A stretch of 39,528 bases of DNA, from the NCBI GenBank assembly GCA_964406935.1, contig CAYOTM010000007.1:1-39528 (forward strand), given 5' to 3'. The position numbers and the translations under genes were made by a program. The first letter of the stretch is position 1. Each line of letters begins with the position of its first letter. A model generated the notes under the pieces. That model was not told where the DNA came from, did no database searches, and was given only the letters and a program-made list of their open reading frames with translations. Shown piece by piece: positions 33,222-39,528 of the stretch. The stretch is from PWHG01 sp964406935. GTDB lineage: Bacteria > Patescibacteriota > Patescibacteriia > Patescibacteriales > UBA12465.

Positions 33222-33932
33222 TTAATGTTTGTCTTTATTTTTTCCTTGCTTATAATATAAAGAAGAAAATACTAAAAACATCATTTCTAATTGATTAATA
33301 ATTGATTGAATAAAAAATTCCTGTTCTTTATTGCTAACTTTAATCGGCATAATACAACAAGCTTTAATACTTAAATTTTCCTGTTCAGACTGAATAATAG
33401 TACATTCTTGTAAATAACACCGACCAGCTAAAATATCGTGATTTTCAATTTTCGGGGGAGTAACTTCTTGATAACCGCGAGTTACCTTAATTTCTCTAAG
33501 AGTCCGTCCGCTATCAACGTTAATAATTTTTAAAACCACCCAAGAAGCATTAACTAAACTTAAAATTTTATTAGCAAAATAATCAAACACCTCCTTCATT
33601 TCTTTCTTACTCTGAGGATATTTTTTAAAATTAGAGAAGGCATTTTTAATTTCATCAAGCTGGAGATTCATGGAACCGACATACTTAAAGGTTTCCTGTA
33701 GTCTTTCTTCTAAGTTTCCCTGATAAGCCTTAAGACGACGAAACTCTTTAAAGTATAAAAATTGAGCAGCATAAATTAAAGTAATAAAAAAAACAATAAT
33801 CAGGGTCTCCCAGGTCTCTTCCTTTAATCCCCAAAGACCATTACTCACCAACCAGGGAGTAGCAATTACTAAAATTGAGCTCAGAAAAATAACAACCAAT
33901 AAAAATTGACGAAAACGATTATTTTTTAACAT
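33222..33932 (-). CDS. Membrane protein with two helices and a GAF-like C-terminal region
   Basis: 236 residues when started at ATG 33932 (MLKNNRFRQF); a longer start at 33959 adds nine residues overlapping a TATAAT. Two transmembrane helices (about 7-27 and 36-58) are followed by a coiled segment and a C-terminal domain of about 130 residues, which looks GAF-like (GRCYLQECTIIQ, MPIKVSNKEQEFFIQ) but is not certain. It may be a membrane-anchored sensor. It is coupled to the DUF4342 gene. Confidence 0.55.
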   Translation of the reverse strand: MLKNNRFRQFLLVVIFLSSILVIATPWLVSNGLWGLKEETWETLIIVFFITLIYAAQFLYFKEFRRLKAYQGNLEERLQETFKYVGSMNLQLDEIKNAFSNFKKYPQSKKEMKEVFDYFANKILSLVNASWVVLKIINVDSGRTLREIKVTRGYQEVTPPKIENHDILAGRCYLQECTIIQSEQENLSIKACCIMPIKVSNKEQEFFIQSIINQLEMMFLVFSSLYYKQGKNKDKH

Positions 33933-33975
33933 ATTATCAGTCTTTATATTATAACACAATCCTAGTTTTTATCTA

Positions 33976-33998
33976 ATAAATCCGCTCTGAGAGCGGAT
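33976..33998 (-). terminator. Hairpin after the anti-sigma-type gene
   Basis: Arms AAATCCGCTC/GAGCGGATTT with a three-base loop; the T run on the minus strand is short (TTTATT), so termination may be partial. Confidence 0.55.
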
Positions 33999-34027
33999 TT
34001 ATTATTATTCATTAATTATTAATTTTA

Positions 34028-35174
34028 TTATTCAATCATCAAAATTGGAGCATCTGGAGCGGGTAGGTCTATTATTTCTTCTGTTTCTCCAGGAAAACCG
34101 GGAGAAGATTGCTCTTCACCCGCAGCTGGTAATATGCGCGGATAGGGCATCATCTCAAAATTGTTATTATAATCATTATAAGTCCTATCTAAAACCTCTT
34201 TAATTAAAGGGACTACCACTTGACGACGATAAAAGTATTCATTCGGCTGATTAATCACTGGGAAAACTAAACAAGGTAAGTATATTTCTGAAGAACGATA
34301 ATCATTTTCTCCGGGCATCCAAGTTTTAATTAAAGCAATTTGAGGGTCGCCTAACTCAATTTCAACCTCTGAACTAACCTCTCCATAATAATAATCTGGT
34401 TGTAAACCTCCGCGACCTAAAACGGTTCTAAATTTATCCCAATCATCAATTAAATCATAAGCGGCGCTTTCATAATTAGAGAAATATAAATTATATAAAC
34501 CCATTGCTCGCTGATGTCTTAAGCTAACATTAATTCTTAGACCATCTTTATTGCCCCAAGGATCAAAAACTTCTTGGCCATTAATTAAAATCGGATAAAT
34601 TACTCCCAGTTGATCGGGTAAATAATTGGGCATTTCAGTGCCAAATCTTTCATATTCAATTTTCCAGTTATTATCTATTTCTGGCGTTCCATAATTACTA
34701 AGATTAATCCCGTGGTTACTAGCAAAACCGTTAGCAATCGAAATTAAACGATCATCAGGCAACAAATCATTAGCGGTAATTTGTTGGCTTAAATAACAAG
34801 CCTCATCATAACAATCCTTGTAAGGATTAGGCCATTTTTCCCAGTTTTCATTAATAAAAATTGAATTATCGGCTAAATTAACAGAAACTGAATAACCGAA
34901 ATCTGTTTGTTCATTAAAATAAAAATTAACTAATTGTTGTTGGTTAAAGCTATTTAAATTAACTGGTAGGCCGGATAAATTAGCTAACAAAGAACCGGCC
35001 TGGCTAGCTAAAGCATCATTTAAGCGACGGCGATAAACTAAGTTAGAAACTGTTGATAAGTCAAAATTGTCTAAAGCCTGACCGCGGTAAACATAATTAT
35101 AACGAATCATGTCTTGCGGATAGGGCATAATCATAATATCATTAACCGCCATTGTTTCATTAATAGCGACATCT
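34028..35174 (-). CDS. Anti-sigma-type receptor, extracytoplasmic part (5' end lost in gap)
   Basis: About 382 codons are open to the gap; the reading frame enters as DVAINETMAVNDIMIMPYP, so the first ATG at 35152 is probably not the start. The region has no recognisable named domain. It contains many Tyr, Asn and Asp, a segment with DCYDEACYLSQQ, and a proline-rich end (LPAPDAPILMIE). It is interpreted as the outside domain of the protein whose N-terminal part is at 35185-35700. The two parts differ in frame across the gap. Confidence 0.7.
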
Positions 35175-35184
35175 NNNNNNNNNN
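35175..35184. other. Assembly gap of 10 N
   Basis: Ten undetermined bases inside the anti-sigma-type gene. With 10 the two parts are out of frame; a true gap of 8, 11 or another length equal to 2 modulo 3 would join them. Confidence 0.98.
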
Positions 35185-35700
35185 GCTAACAGCCGTCTCT
35201 CTTATCCCAGCTGAAAAGTTAGCCGTACTACCTCCCCCCATTCCTAAAACGCGATCGGCTGATTGCTCAGCATTAGAATTATTATTTAAACTAACATTTA
35301 AATCCCCAAAAGCACGATTACCTAAAGCAATAATATTGGCCGACCCCTGATTTGGTTTTTTAATAATATTAGTAATGCGATTAAAGCCTAAAAAATTATT
35401 AGGCAACATCACGACAAATAATAAAATAACCGCTAGAGCGCCTGAGCCCGCATAAACTAACTTGTCCCAAGAAAATGCCCAAACATTTTTCGCCGGTGAG
35501 TTTTGTAATTTATCTGCCTCAGCTAATAATTGACTCTTTAAACGATTAACAAAAGCTGGATCAAATTTAGTATCTGGAGCTGAAGAAATAATTTCTTCAA
35601 TAATCATGATTAATTTATCCTCTTTAGCTTGTAAAGAGGGGTCAATTAAATAAATTTCTTGCAAAATTTGATGTACTTGCGTACTAATATTATTGGTCAT
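35185..35700 (-). CDS. Anti-sigma-type receptor, cytoplasmic and membrane part
   Basis: 172 residues before the gap. A cytoplasmic region of about 85 residues (helical, with DPSLQAKEDKLIMIIEEI and FVNRLKSQLLAEADKL) is followed by one transmembrane helix (about 91-110, with LVYAGSGALAVILLFVVML) and a Gly/Asn-rich outside linker. Position directly after an ECF sigma gene (11 bases) and the one-helix layout fit a membrane anti-sigma factor, although no zinc-binding HxxxCxxC is present. The product probably continues into 34028-35174. Confidence 0.7.
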
Positions 35701-35711
35701 ATGTTTTTAAA

Positions 35712-36269
35712 TTAATAAAAGTATAAAATAGTTAATAAAATAGTCATTACCATGTTGTTTAATAATTTTAGAGAGCGACTAAATATTACTTTACAATTAT
35801 CGACGCTTTTACCGGTAATTTCTGAAATTTCTTGATAACTAAGTTCTTGCCAAACTCGCAATACAATAATTTCTTTTTGTTGAGGATCTAGATTATTAAT
35901 CGCTTTTTTAATTTGCTCCAATTTGTCTAAACGCTCAACTGAAGCTTGAATGTCTTCATCTCCCCGTAAATCCCATACTTCTTCTAAACTACTGGTTTCA
36001 TGGCGCCAACGATAATAATCAGCCACAGCATTTTTAGCAATTTTATATAACCAAGCGGAAAAATAGCCCTGCTCAACATCAAACTTTTTAATTCCTCGTA
36101 AAGCCTTGAGAAATACTGTGCTTGTCAGGTCCTCAGCATTAGCTTGATGATTGGTTTTGTAATAAATAAAATCATAAATCTTTTTAACATATTTTTCATA
36201 CAAAACCGTAAAATTATCTAATTGTCCGGACTGACAGAGCAAAATTAATTGCTTTTCTTGCTCTTGCAT
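35712..36269 (-). CDS. ECF-type RNA polymerase sigma factor
   Basis: 185 residues. Region 2 has YDFIYYKTNHQANAEDLTSTVFLKAL and AWLYKIAKNAVADYYR; region 4 is LDPQQKEIIVLRVWQELSYQEISEITGKSVDNCKVIFSRSLK (about 119-160), each read in parts. No region 3 or 1.1, so it is an ECF factor. It directs polymerase to a small set of promoters when released from its anti-sigma factor, encoded just downstream. I could not identify a characteristic ECF autoregulated promoter in the 61-base gap upstream. A hydrophobic run ends the protein. Confidence 0.92.
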   Translation of the reverse strand: MQEQEKQLILLCQSGQLDNFTVLYEKYVKKIYDFIYYKTNHQANAEDLTSTVFLKALRGIKKFDVEQGYFSAWLYKIAKNAVADYYRWRHETSSLEEVWDLRGDEDIQASVERLDKLEQIKKAINNLDPQQKEIIVLRVWQELSYQEISEITGKSVDNCKVIFSRSLKLLNNMVMTILLTILYFY

Positions 36270-36330
36270 AAAATTATTATTGTCTGCTCCTAAATATAAC
36301 GTTAAACAAAATAAATAGTAACAAACAAAC

Positions 36331-37533
36331 TTAAGTTTTTTTAGTTGATTGTTTATTTTTAATAAATATAACAGCTAATAAAGTAGAGATTGGCATTACT
36401 AAGCATAAGCCAATCACACCAACCAAAGTTCTCACTACTTCGGTAGCAATTTCTTCATTATTAATTACTTGGGCAAAACTTAAAAAAGGCTCTTGTTTTA
36501 AACTAAATAATAAAATTAGAGGTAGAGCTGCGCCCGCATAGGCTAAAAATAGAGTATTAGTAATTGCCCCTAAATGAGCTTGACCAATCTTTAGGGCTGA
36601 CCGATAAATTTCTTTAATATTTAAGCTAGGGTTGGCTAACTTAATTTGTTCCACTGATTCTATTTGACCAATAGCCATATCATCTAAAACACCGAGAGCA
36701 CCAATAATAATAGCGGCTAATAACAATCCACGAAAATCAATTGCTCGACCAGCGGCATCGATTAAATAAGTAACCTCTTCTTGCCCAGTGCCGGTTAAGC
36801 GCGTTAAATAGGTAAATAAAACTGCTAAAGCAGTAGTCGCTAATAAGGCTAAAGCAATACTAATAATGGCAATATGGGATTTCCGGTGCCAACCTTCAGT
36901 TAAATAAATTAAAATCATTAAAATTAAAAATGATACTGGAATTCCTACCAATAAAGGATTTACTCCTTGTAAAACTAAGGGGGCTAAAATTTTTAGAATT
37001 ACTAATAAGCTTAAAGCTAAAGAAATAATGGCGCGTAATCCCTTAAAACCCCCAACAGCAAATAAAGCTAAGATAAAAACAATTAATAATAACCATAAGC
37101 CGCGACTACGAATATAATCGGTAATGTAATAAACCGACTGACCATCAGCATTAATTGATTTCATTACAAAAACGCGATCACCTGGACGATAATTATTAGA
37201 AACCACCACGTCTAAATCAGAAATACCAAAAAATTCAAAAACCTGACCTGCTTCTTCACCACTTAAAGCAACTAATTCAACATTTTGTTGACGAACCGTA
37301 GCGCCCGCTGGACGCGATAAATCTCTTTCTTCTAAAATTCGAATTACTCTCGCTTTAAAAATTTTTTCGGAGTTATCTGATTCTTTGTTTACGCTAACAA
37401 CTTCTTGATTGTTGGATTCGGTAACTAAAATCTCAGTATCTATTTCTAAATCAGGTATTATTTCTTGTAAAAATCCCACCTGAGGCCAAGCAGAAAAAAA
37501 GATAATTAATAAAAATATAATTTTTTTTCTCAT
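36331..37533 (-). CDS. YibE/F family membrane protein
   Basis: 400 residues. A signal peptide (about 1-22) and an extracytoplasmic domain of about 115 residues precede seven or eight transmembrane helices. YibE/F landmarks are VFVMKSINADGQSVYYITDY, then GALGVLDDMAIGQIESVEQI and HLGAITNTLFLAYAGAALPL. Function of the family is unknown. It begins 23 bases after the truB stop and is read in the same direction. Confidence 0.85.
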   Translation of the reverse strand: MRKKIIFLLIIFFSAWPQVGFLQEIIPDLEIDTEILVTESNNQEVVSVNKESDNSEKIFKARVIRILEERDLSRPAGATVRQQNVELVALSGEEAGQVFEFFGISDLDVVVSNNYRPGDRVFVMKSINADGQSVYYITDYIRSRGLWLLLIVFILALFAVGGFKGLRAIISLALSLLVILKILAPLVLQGVNPLLVGIPVSFLILMILIYLTEGWHRKSHIAIISIALALLATTALAVLFTYLTRLTGTGQEEVTYLIDAAGRAIDFRGLLLAAIIIGALGVLDDMAIGQIESVEQIKLANPSLNIKEIYRSALKIGQAHLGAITNTLFLAYAGAALPLILLFSLKQEPFLSFAQVINNEEIATEVVRTLVGVIGLCLVMPISTLLAVIFIKNKQSTKKT

Positions 37534-37556
37534 AAGGGTTAGTTAATCCTTAAATA

Positions 37557-38249
37557 TTAATGCCAACAAAATTTTTGCCAATTATTAGTAGTCAGGGCGG
37601 TTAAATGTTGGGCTTTTTTAAGTTTGTAATTACCAATTTTAGTTCTTTGTAGAGAATATAAATAAGCGCCACACCCCAACTCTAAACCTAAGTCATAAGC
37701 CAAAGAACGAATATAAGTGCCCGAAGAACAATTAATTAATAGGGTGACAAGTGGCCACTGATATTTTTTTAATTTTAATTTATTAATTTTAATTAAACTG
37801 GTTGGACGATCAATAGTTTTATGTTGACGCGCGAGCACATAAAGTCGCTGACCAGCGACTTGTTTAGCACTGTACATAGGCGGCATTTGCTTTTGTTCAC
37901 CTAAAAATTTCTGTAAGCTATTTTTGATTATCTTTTTTTCAATTTTTGGTCCTTGATATTTTTTTAAAATCTGGCCCTCGCGATCATAAGTATCAGTTTC
38001 TTCACCTAATTTAATCTCGGCTAAATATTGCTTATCTAAGCCGACAAACTGCTGAATATTTTTAGTTGCTTGACGACCAATCGCCACCAATAACAATCCT
38101 TCAGCTAAAGGATCAAGGGTGCCGGCATGACCAATTTTTTTAATCCCAGTAATTTTACGCAGCCGACTAATTACATCATGAGAAGTTGGTCCAACTGGCT
38201 TATTAATTAATAAAAATCCACTAAATTCTTCAGGTTTTTCTAACTTCAT
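37557..38249 (-). CDS. truB: tRNA pseudouridine(55) synthase TruB
   Basis: 230 residues, at the short end for TruB. It makes the conserved pseudouridine at position 55 in the T loop of tRNAs. The catalytic Asp is D46 in GHAGTLDPLAEGLL. LDKQYLAEIKLGEETDTYDREG and SGTYIRSLAYDLG are typical. The C-terminal PUA domain is missing. A promoter TTGTTT-18-TATGAT (-10 at 38258-38263) lies eight bases from the ATG, leaving almost no leader. Confidence 0.94.
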   Translation of the reverse strand: MKLEKPEEFSGFLLINKPVGPTSHDVISRLRKITGIKKIGHAGTLDPLAEGLLLVAIGRQATKNIQQFVGLDKQYLAEIKLGEETDTYDREGQILKKYQGPKIEKKIIKNSLQKFLGEQKQMPPMYSAKQVAGQRLYVLARQHKTIDRPTSLIKINKLKLKKYQWPLVTLLINCSSGTYIRSLAYDLGLELGCGAYLYSLQRTKIGNYKLKKAQHLTALTTNNWQKFCWH

Positions 38250-38307
38250 ATATTTACATCATATCATAGGCTAAGTAATAAAAACAAACCAGAGTGGCTA
38301 TAAAAAC

Positions 38308-38330
38308 AAATCACCCCTTAGGGGTGATTT
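38308..38330 (-). terminator. Intrinsic terminator after the PsiE-like gene
   Basis: Arms AAATCACCCC/GGGGTGATTT with a three-base loop; on the minus strand it is followed by a run of T (TTTGTTTTT). Confidence 0.85.
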
Positions 38331-38355
38331 ATAATAAACATATTATCATTTATTA

Positions 38356-38823
38356 TTAATCTAATTTTTCTTCTTCTGCTAAAACTGATAATTCTCTTTT
38401 TTTACCTAGCAACCAATAAGAAAAGCTAAGGGCTAGCACCGCTACTGACATAGCGATAATATAATAAACATCTTCTTTACTGCTTTCAATAATAATAAAT
38501 TTACGAGCTACAGCAATTAAGGCGGTCGCTAAAACCAATCTAATCGGAATAACGTCTGTTCGAATATACATGGCAATATTTTGAAAAATTTCTACTGCGA
38601 TTAAAACAATTAAAAGTTGGCTAAAAATATTAAAAAAGCTGGAAATATTTAAAATAAAATTATTATCTCTTAAATTAATAAAAACTGTCCATAAAGAATT
38701 TAAAACCCCAAAAGCAATTACCACCACGGTTAAAACAGCTAAAACTTTAATAAAAACTATAATCACATCGTGTAAAAACGCCATGAATTTTCCATCTTTT
38801 TTAAAATAATCTTGATGATTCAT
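38356..38823 (-). CDS. PsiE-like membrane protein
   Basis: 155 residues with four predicted transmembrane helices. RTDVIPIRLVLATALIAVARKFII is the conserved core of the phosphate-starvation-inducible PsiE family. Function is unknown. It has its own promoter (TTGACT-17-TAATCT, 38846-38874) and terminator, so it is a single-gene unit. Confidence 0.8.
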   Translation of the reverse strand: MNHQDYFKKDGKFMAFLHDVIIVFIKVLAVLTVVVIAFGVLNSLWTVFINLRDNNFILNISSFFNIFSQLLIVLIAVEIFQNIAMYIRTDVIPIRLVLATALIAVARKFIIIESSKEDVYYIIAMSVAVLALSFSYWLLGKKRELSVLAEEEKLD

Positions 38824-38845
38824 AATAATAAATATATATATTTTT

Positions 38846-38874
38846 AGATTAATTTAATTTATTAAAATAGTCAA
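38846..38874 (-). promoter_or_regulatory. Promoter of the PsiE-like gene
   Basis: On the minus strand TTGACT (38869-38874), 17-base spacer, TAATCT (38846-38851); leader about 16 bases. Confidence 0.6.
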
Positions 38875-38884
38875 TAAATAAAAA

Positions 38885-38911
38885 TAACTCTAAATTAGAG
38901 TTATTTTTAAG
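38885..38911 (-). terminator. Hairpin after the 58-residue membrane protein gene
   Basis: Arms AATAACTCTA/TAGAGTTATT; AT-rich stem with T on both sides, located after the stop at 38948. Confidence 0.6.
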
Positions 38912-38947
38912 AAAAAGAATGAAATTGTTTAGGGTTTTGGAGGTAGA

Positions 38948-39124
38948 TTAAGGCATCGCTATTTCAGACACCTTCCAGGTAATATCAAAAAGGGTGAAAA
39001 AAATTATTACCGTTATGATAATCCCAACAATAAAACCAGATAAAGAGGAGGCAATAAGGTTGCCAATTTTCCATTTGAATTTACGATTTTCTTTAGAAAT
39101 AAAATCTTCTTGAAGAGTTGTCAT
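38948..39124 (-). CDS. Small single-helix membrane protein (58 aa)
   Basis: An open frame starting MTTLQEDFISKENRKFKWK and ending VSEIAMP. A basic N-terminal half is followed by one hydrophobic helix (about 22-45, GNLIASSLSGFIVGIIITV onward). I do not recognise the family. A TATAAT lies about 35 bases upstream (39159-39164) and a hairpin follows the stop, which supports a real gene. Confidence 0.6.
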   Translation of the reverse strand: MTTLQEDFISKENRKFKWKIGNLIASSLSGFIVGIIITVIIFFTLFDITWKVSEIAMP

Positions 39125-39190
39125 ATAAATTTCAATTAATTATTAGTTGTTTATATTATAGCATGTTTTAAATAAGAAGAAAATAAAAAA

Positions 39191-39217
39191 TCCCGAATCT
39201 GTTTTAGACGCGGGATT
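39191..39217 (-). terminator. Intrinsic terminator after the 54-residue membrane protein gene
   Basis: Arms AATCCCG/CGGGATT; on the minus strand it is followed by TTTTTTA. Confidence 0.75.
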
Positions 39218-39226
39218 AAAAATTTT

Positions 39227-39391
39227 TTAAATACAAAGAAAGGCTGATAAAATCAAAATGATAACAAGATAAATAATAATTTCATGAAAGGCAAACTTTT
39301 TCCTCTTGGATTCATTTAAAAGAACCCGGTAAATAAAAATTGCAATTGCAAAAACCCAAATAAACAAAAGAAGATCGGTGACATAACTCAT
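39227..39391 (-). CDS. Small two-helix membrane protein (54 aa)
   Basis: Starts MSYVTDLLLFIWVF and ends SAFLCI, with hydrophobic helices at about 5-22 and 36-54 around a basic loop NESKRKKF. Family not recognised. It has its own promoter at 39440-39468 and terminator at 39191-39217, which makes it a convincing single-gene unit. Confidence 0.65.
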   Translation of the reverse strand: MSYVTDLLLFIWVFAIAIFIYRVLLNESKRKKFAFHEIIIYLVIILILSAFLCI

Positions 39392-39439
39392 AATTTTATT
39401 GTTTTTTGATTTAATACTAATTTTAAATGAGCTAAAAAA

Positions 39440-39468
39440 ATTATGTCATATAAATAAATATTTGTCAA
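39440..39468 (-). promoter_or_regulatory. Promoter of the 54-residue membrane protein gene
   Basis: On the minus strand TTGACA (39463-39468), 17-base spacer, CATAAT (39440-39445); leader about 42 bases. Confidence 0.65.
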
Positions 39469-39514
39469 ATAACTCGCAATAGTCCAATAGCTTGGCAACA
39501 CTTAGGCTAAAAAG

Positions 39515-39523
39515 TGATATAAT
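39515..39523 (+). promoter_or_regulatory. Extended -10 element pointing out of the window
   Basis: TGATATAAT matches the extended -10 consensus TGnTATAAT. No good -35. A plus-strand gene would start just beyond the right edge. Confidence 0.4.
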
Positions 39524-39528
39524 CCGGG

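Noticed and set aside
35114..35350. Plus-strand frame across the N gap
   Set aside because: It crosses undetermined bases and is antisense to the anti-sigma-type gene.

Overview
The window is one contiguous stretch of an AT-rich, compact bacterial genome. It looks like Candidatus Patescibacteria (CPR), probably a Parcubacteria-type lineage; this is inferred from gene content and style, not from a phylogeny. The supporting features are very short intergenic gaps, start codons almost without Shine-Dalgarno sequences, a 23S rRNA with enlarged helices, a T4SS-type pilin, PilT, a lone membrane-anchored solute-binding protein, a DUF4342 protein, an ECF sigma/anti-sigma pair and many small membrane proteins.

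Layout, left to right. (1) 1-939: 5' part of a 23S rRNA on the minus strand, cut by the window edge, with its own leader (boxB-like hairpin plus boxA) and no 16S upstream. (2) 1148-9167: minus-strand information-processing block: ftsH-rpmF-nusB-rnc-pilT ending in two tandem terminators, then ribosomal protein S1 with a structured leader, then RNase J. (3) 9276-12690: infC-rpmI-rplT-secG followed by a solute-binding protein. (4) 13100-15830: trigger factor, smpB, tmRNA, tRNA-Leu and tRNA-Gly in one minus-strand unit; smpB and tmRNA share one base. A GC-rich, tRNA-derived tandem duplication with strong hairpins follows. (5) 15947-19972: membrane pyrophosphatase, nusA and a pilin. (6) 20050-21896 (plus): RluA-type pseudouridine synthase and a thioredoxin-fold lipoprotein. 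(7) 21980-30252 (minus): a CsoR/CstR-like repressor with an operator inside its own promoter, thioredoxin and glutamate dehydrogenase; a Trm9-like methyltransferase and RecQ; FolD and GlyA; Elp3. (8) 30353-32888 (plus): bactofilin-like membrane protein and phosphohexomutase. (9) 32948-39391 (minus): DUF4342 pair, an anti-sigma-type receptor broken by a 10-N assembly gap, ECF sigma factor, YibE/F protein, TruB, PsiE-like protein and two small membrane proteins missed by a 60-codon cutoff.

Many genes concern RNA: transcription antitermination (NusA, NusB, boxA), RNA processing (RNase III, RNase J), translation (IF3, S1, L20, L32, L35), ribosome rescue (tmRNA/SmpB) and RNA modification (TruB, RluA, Elp3, Trm9-like). 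The most interesting signals are an Elp3 plus Trm9-like pair, which suggests eukaryote-style mcm5U34 wobble chemistry; the CsoR/CstR-like autoregulated redox unit with a leaderless promoter; the one-base smpB/ssrA overlap; an orphan perfect Shine-Dalgarno held in the S1 mRNA leader; and the tRNA-derived GC-rich duplicated module. All promoter, leader and operator calls are by eye and are inferences.
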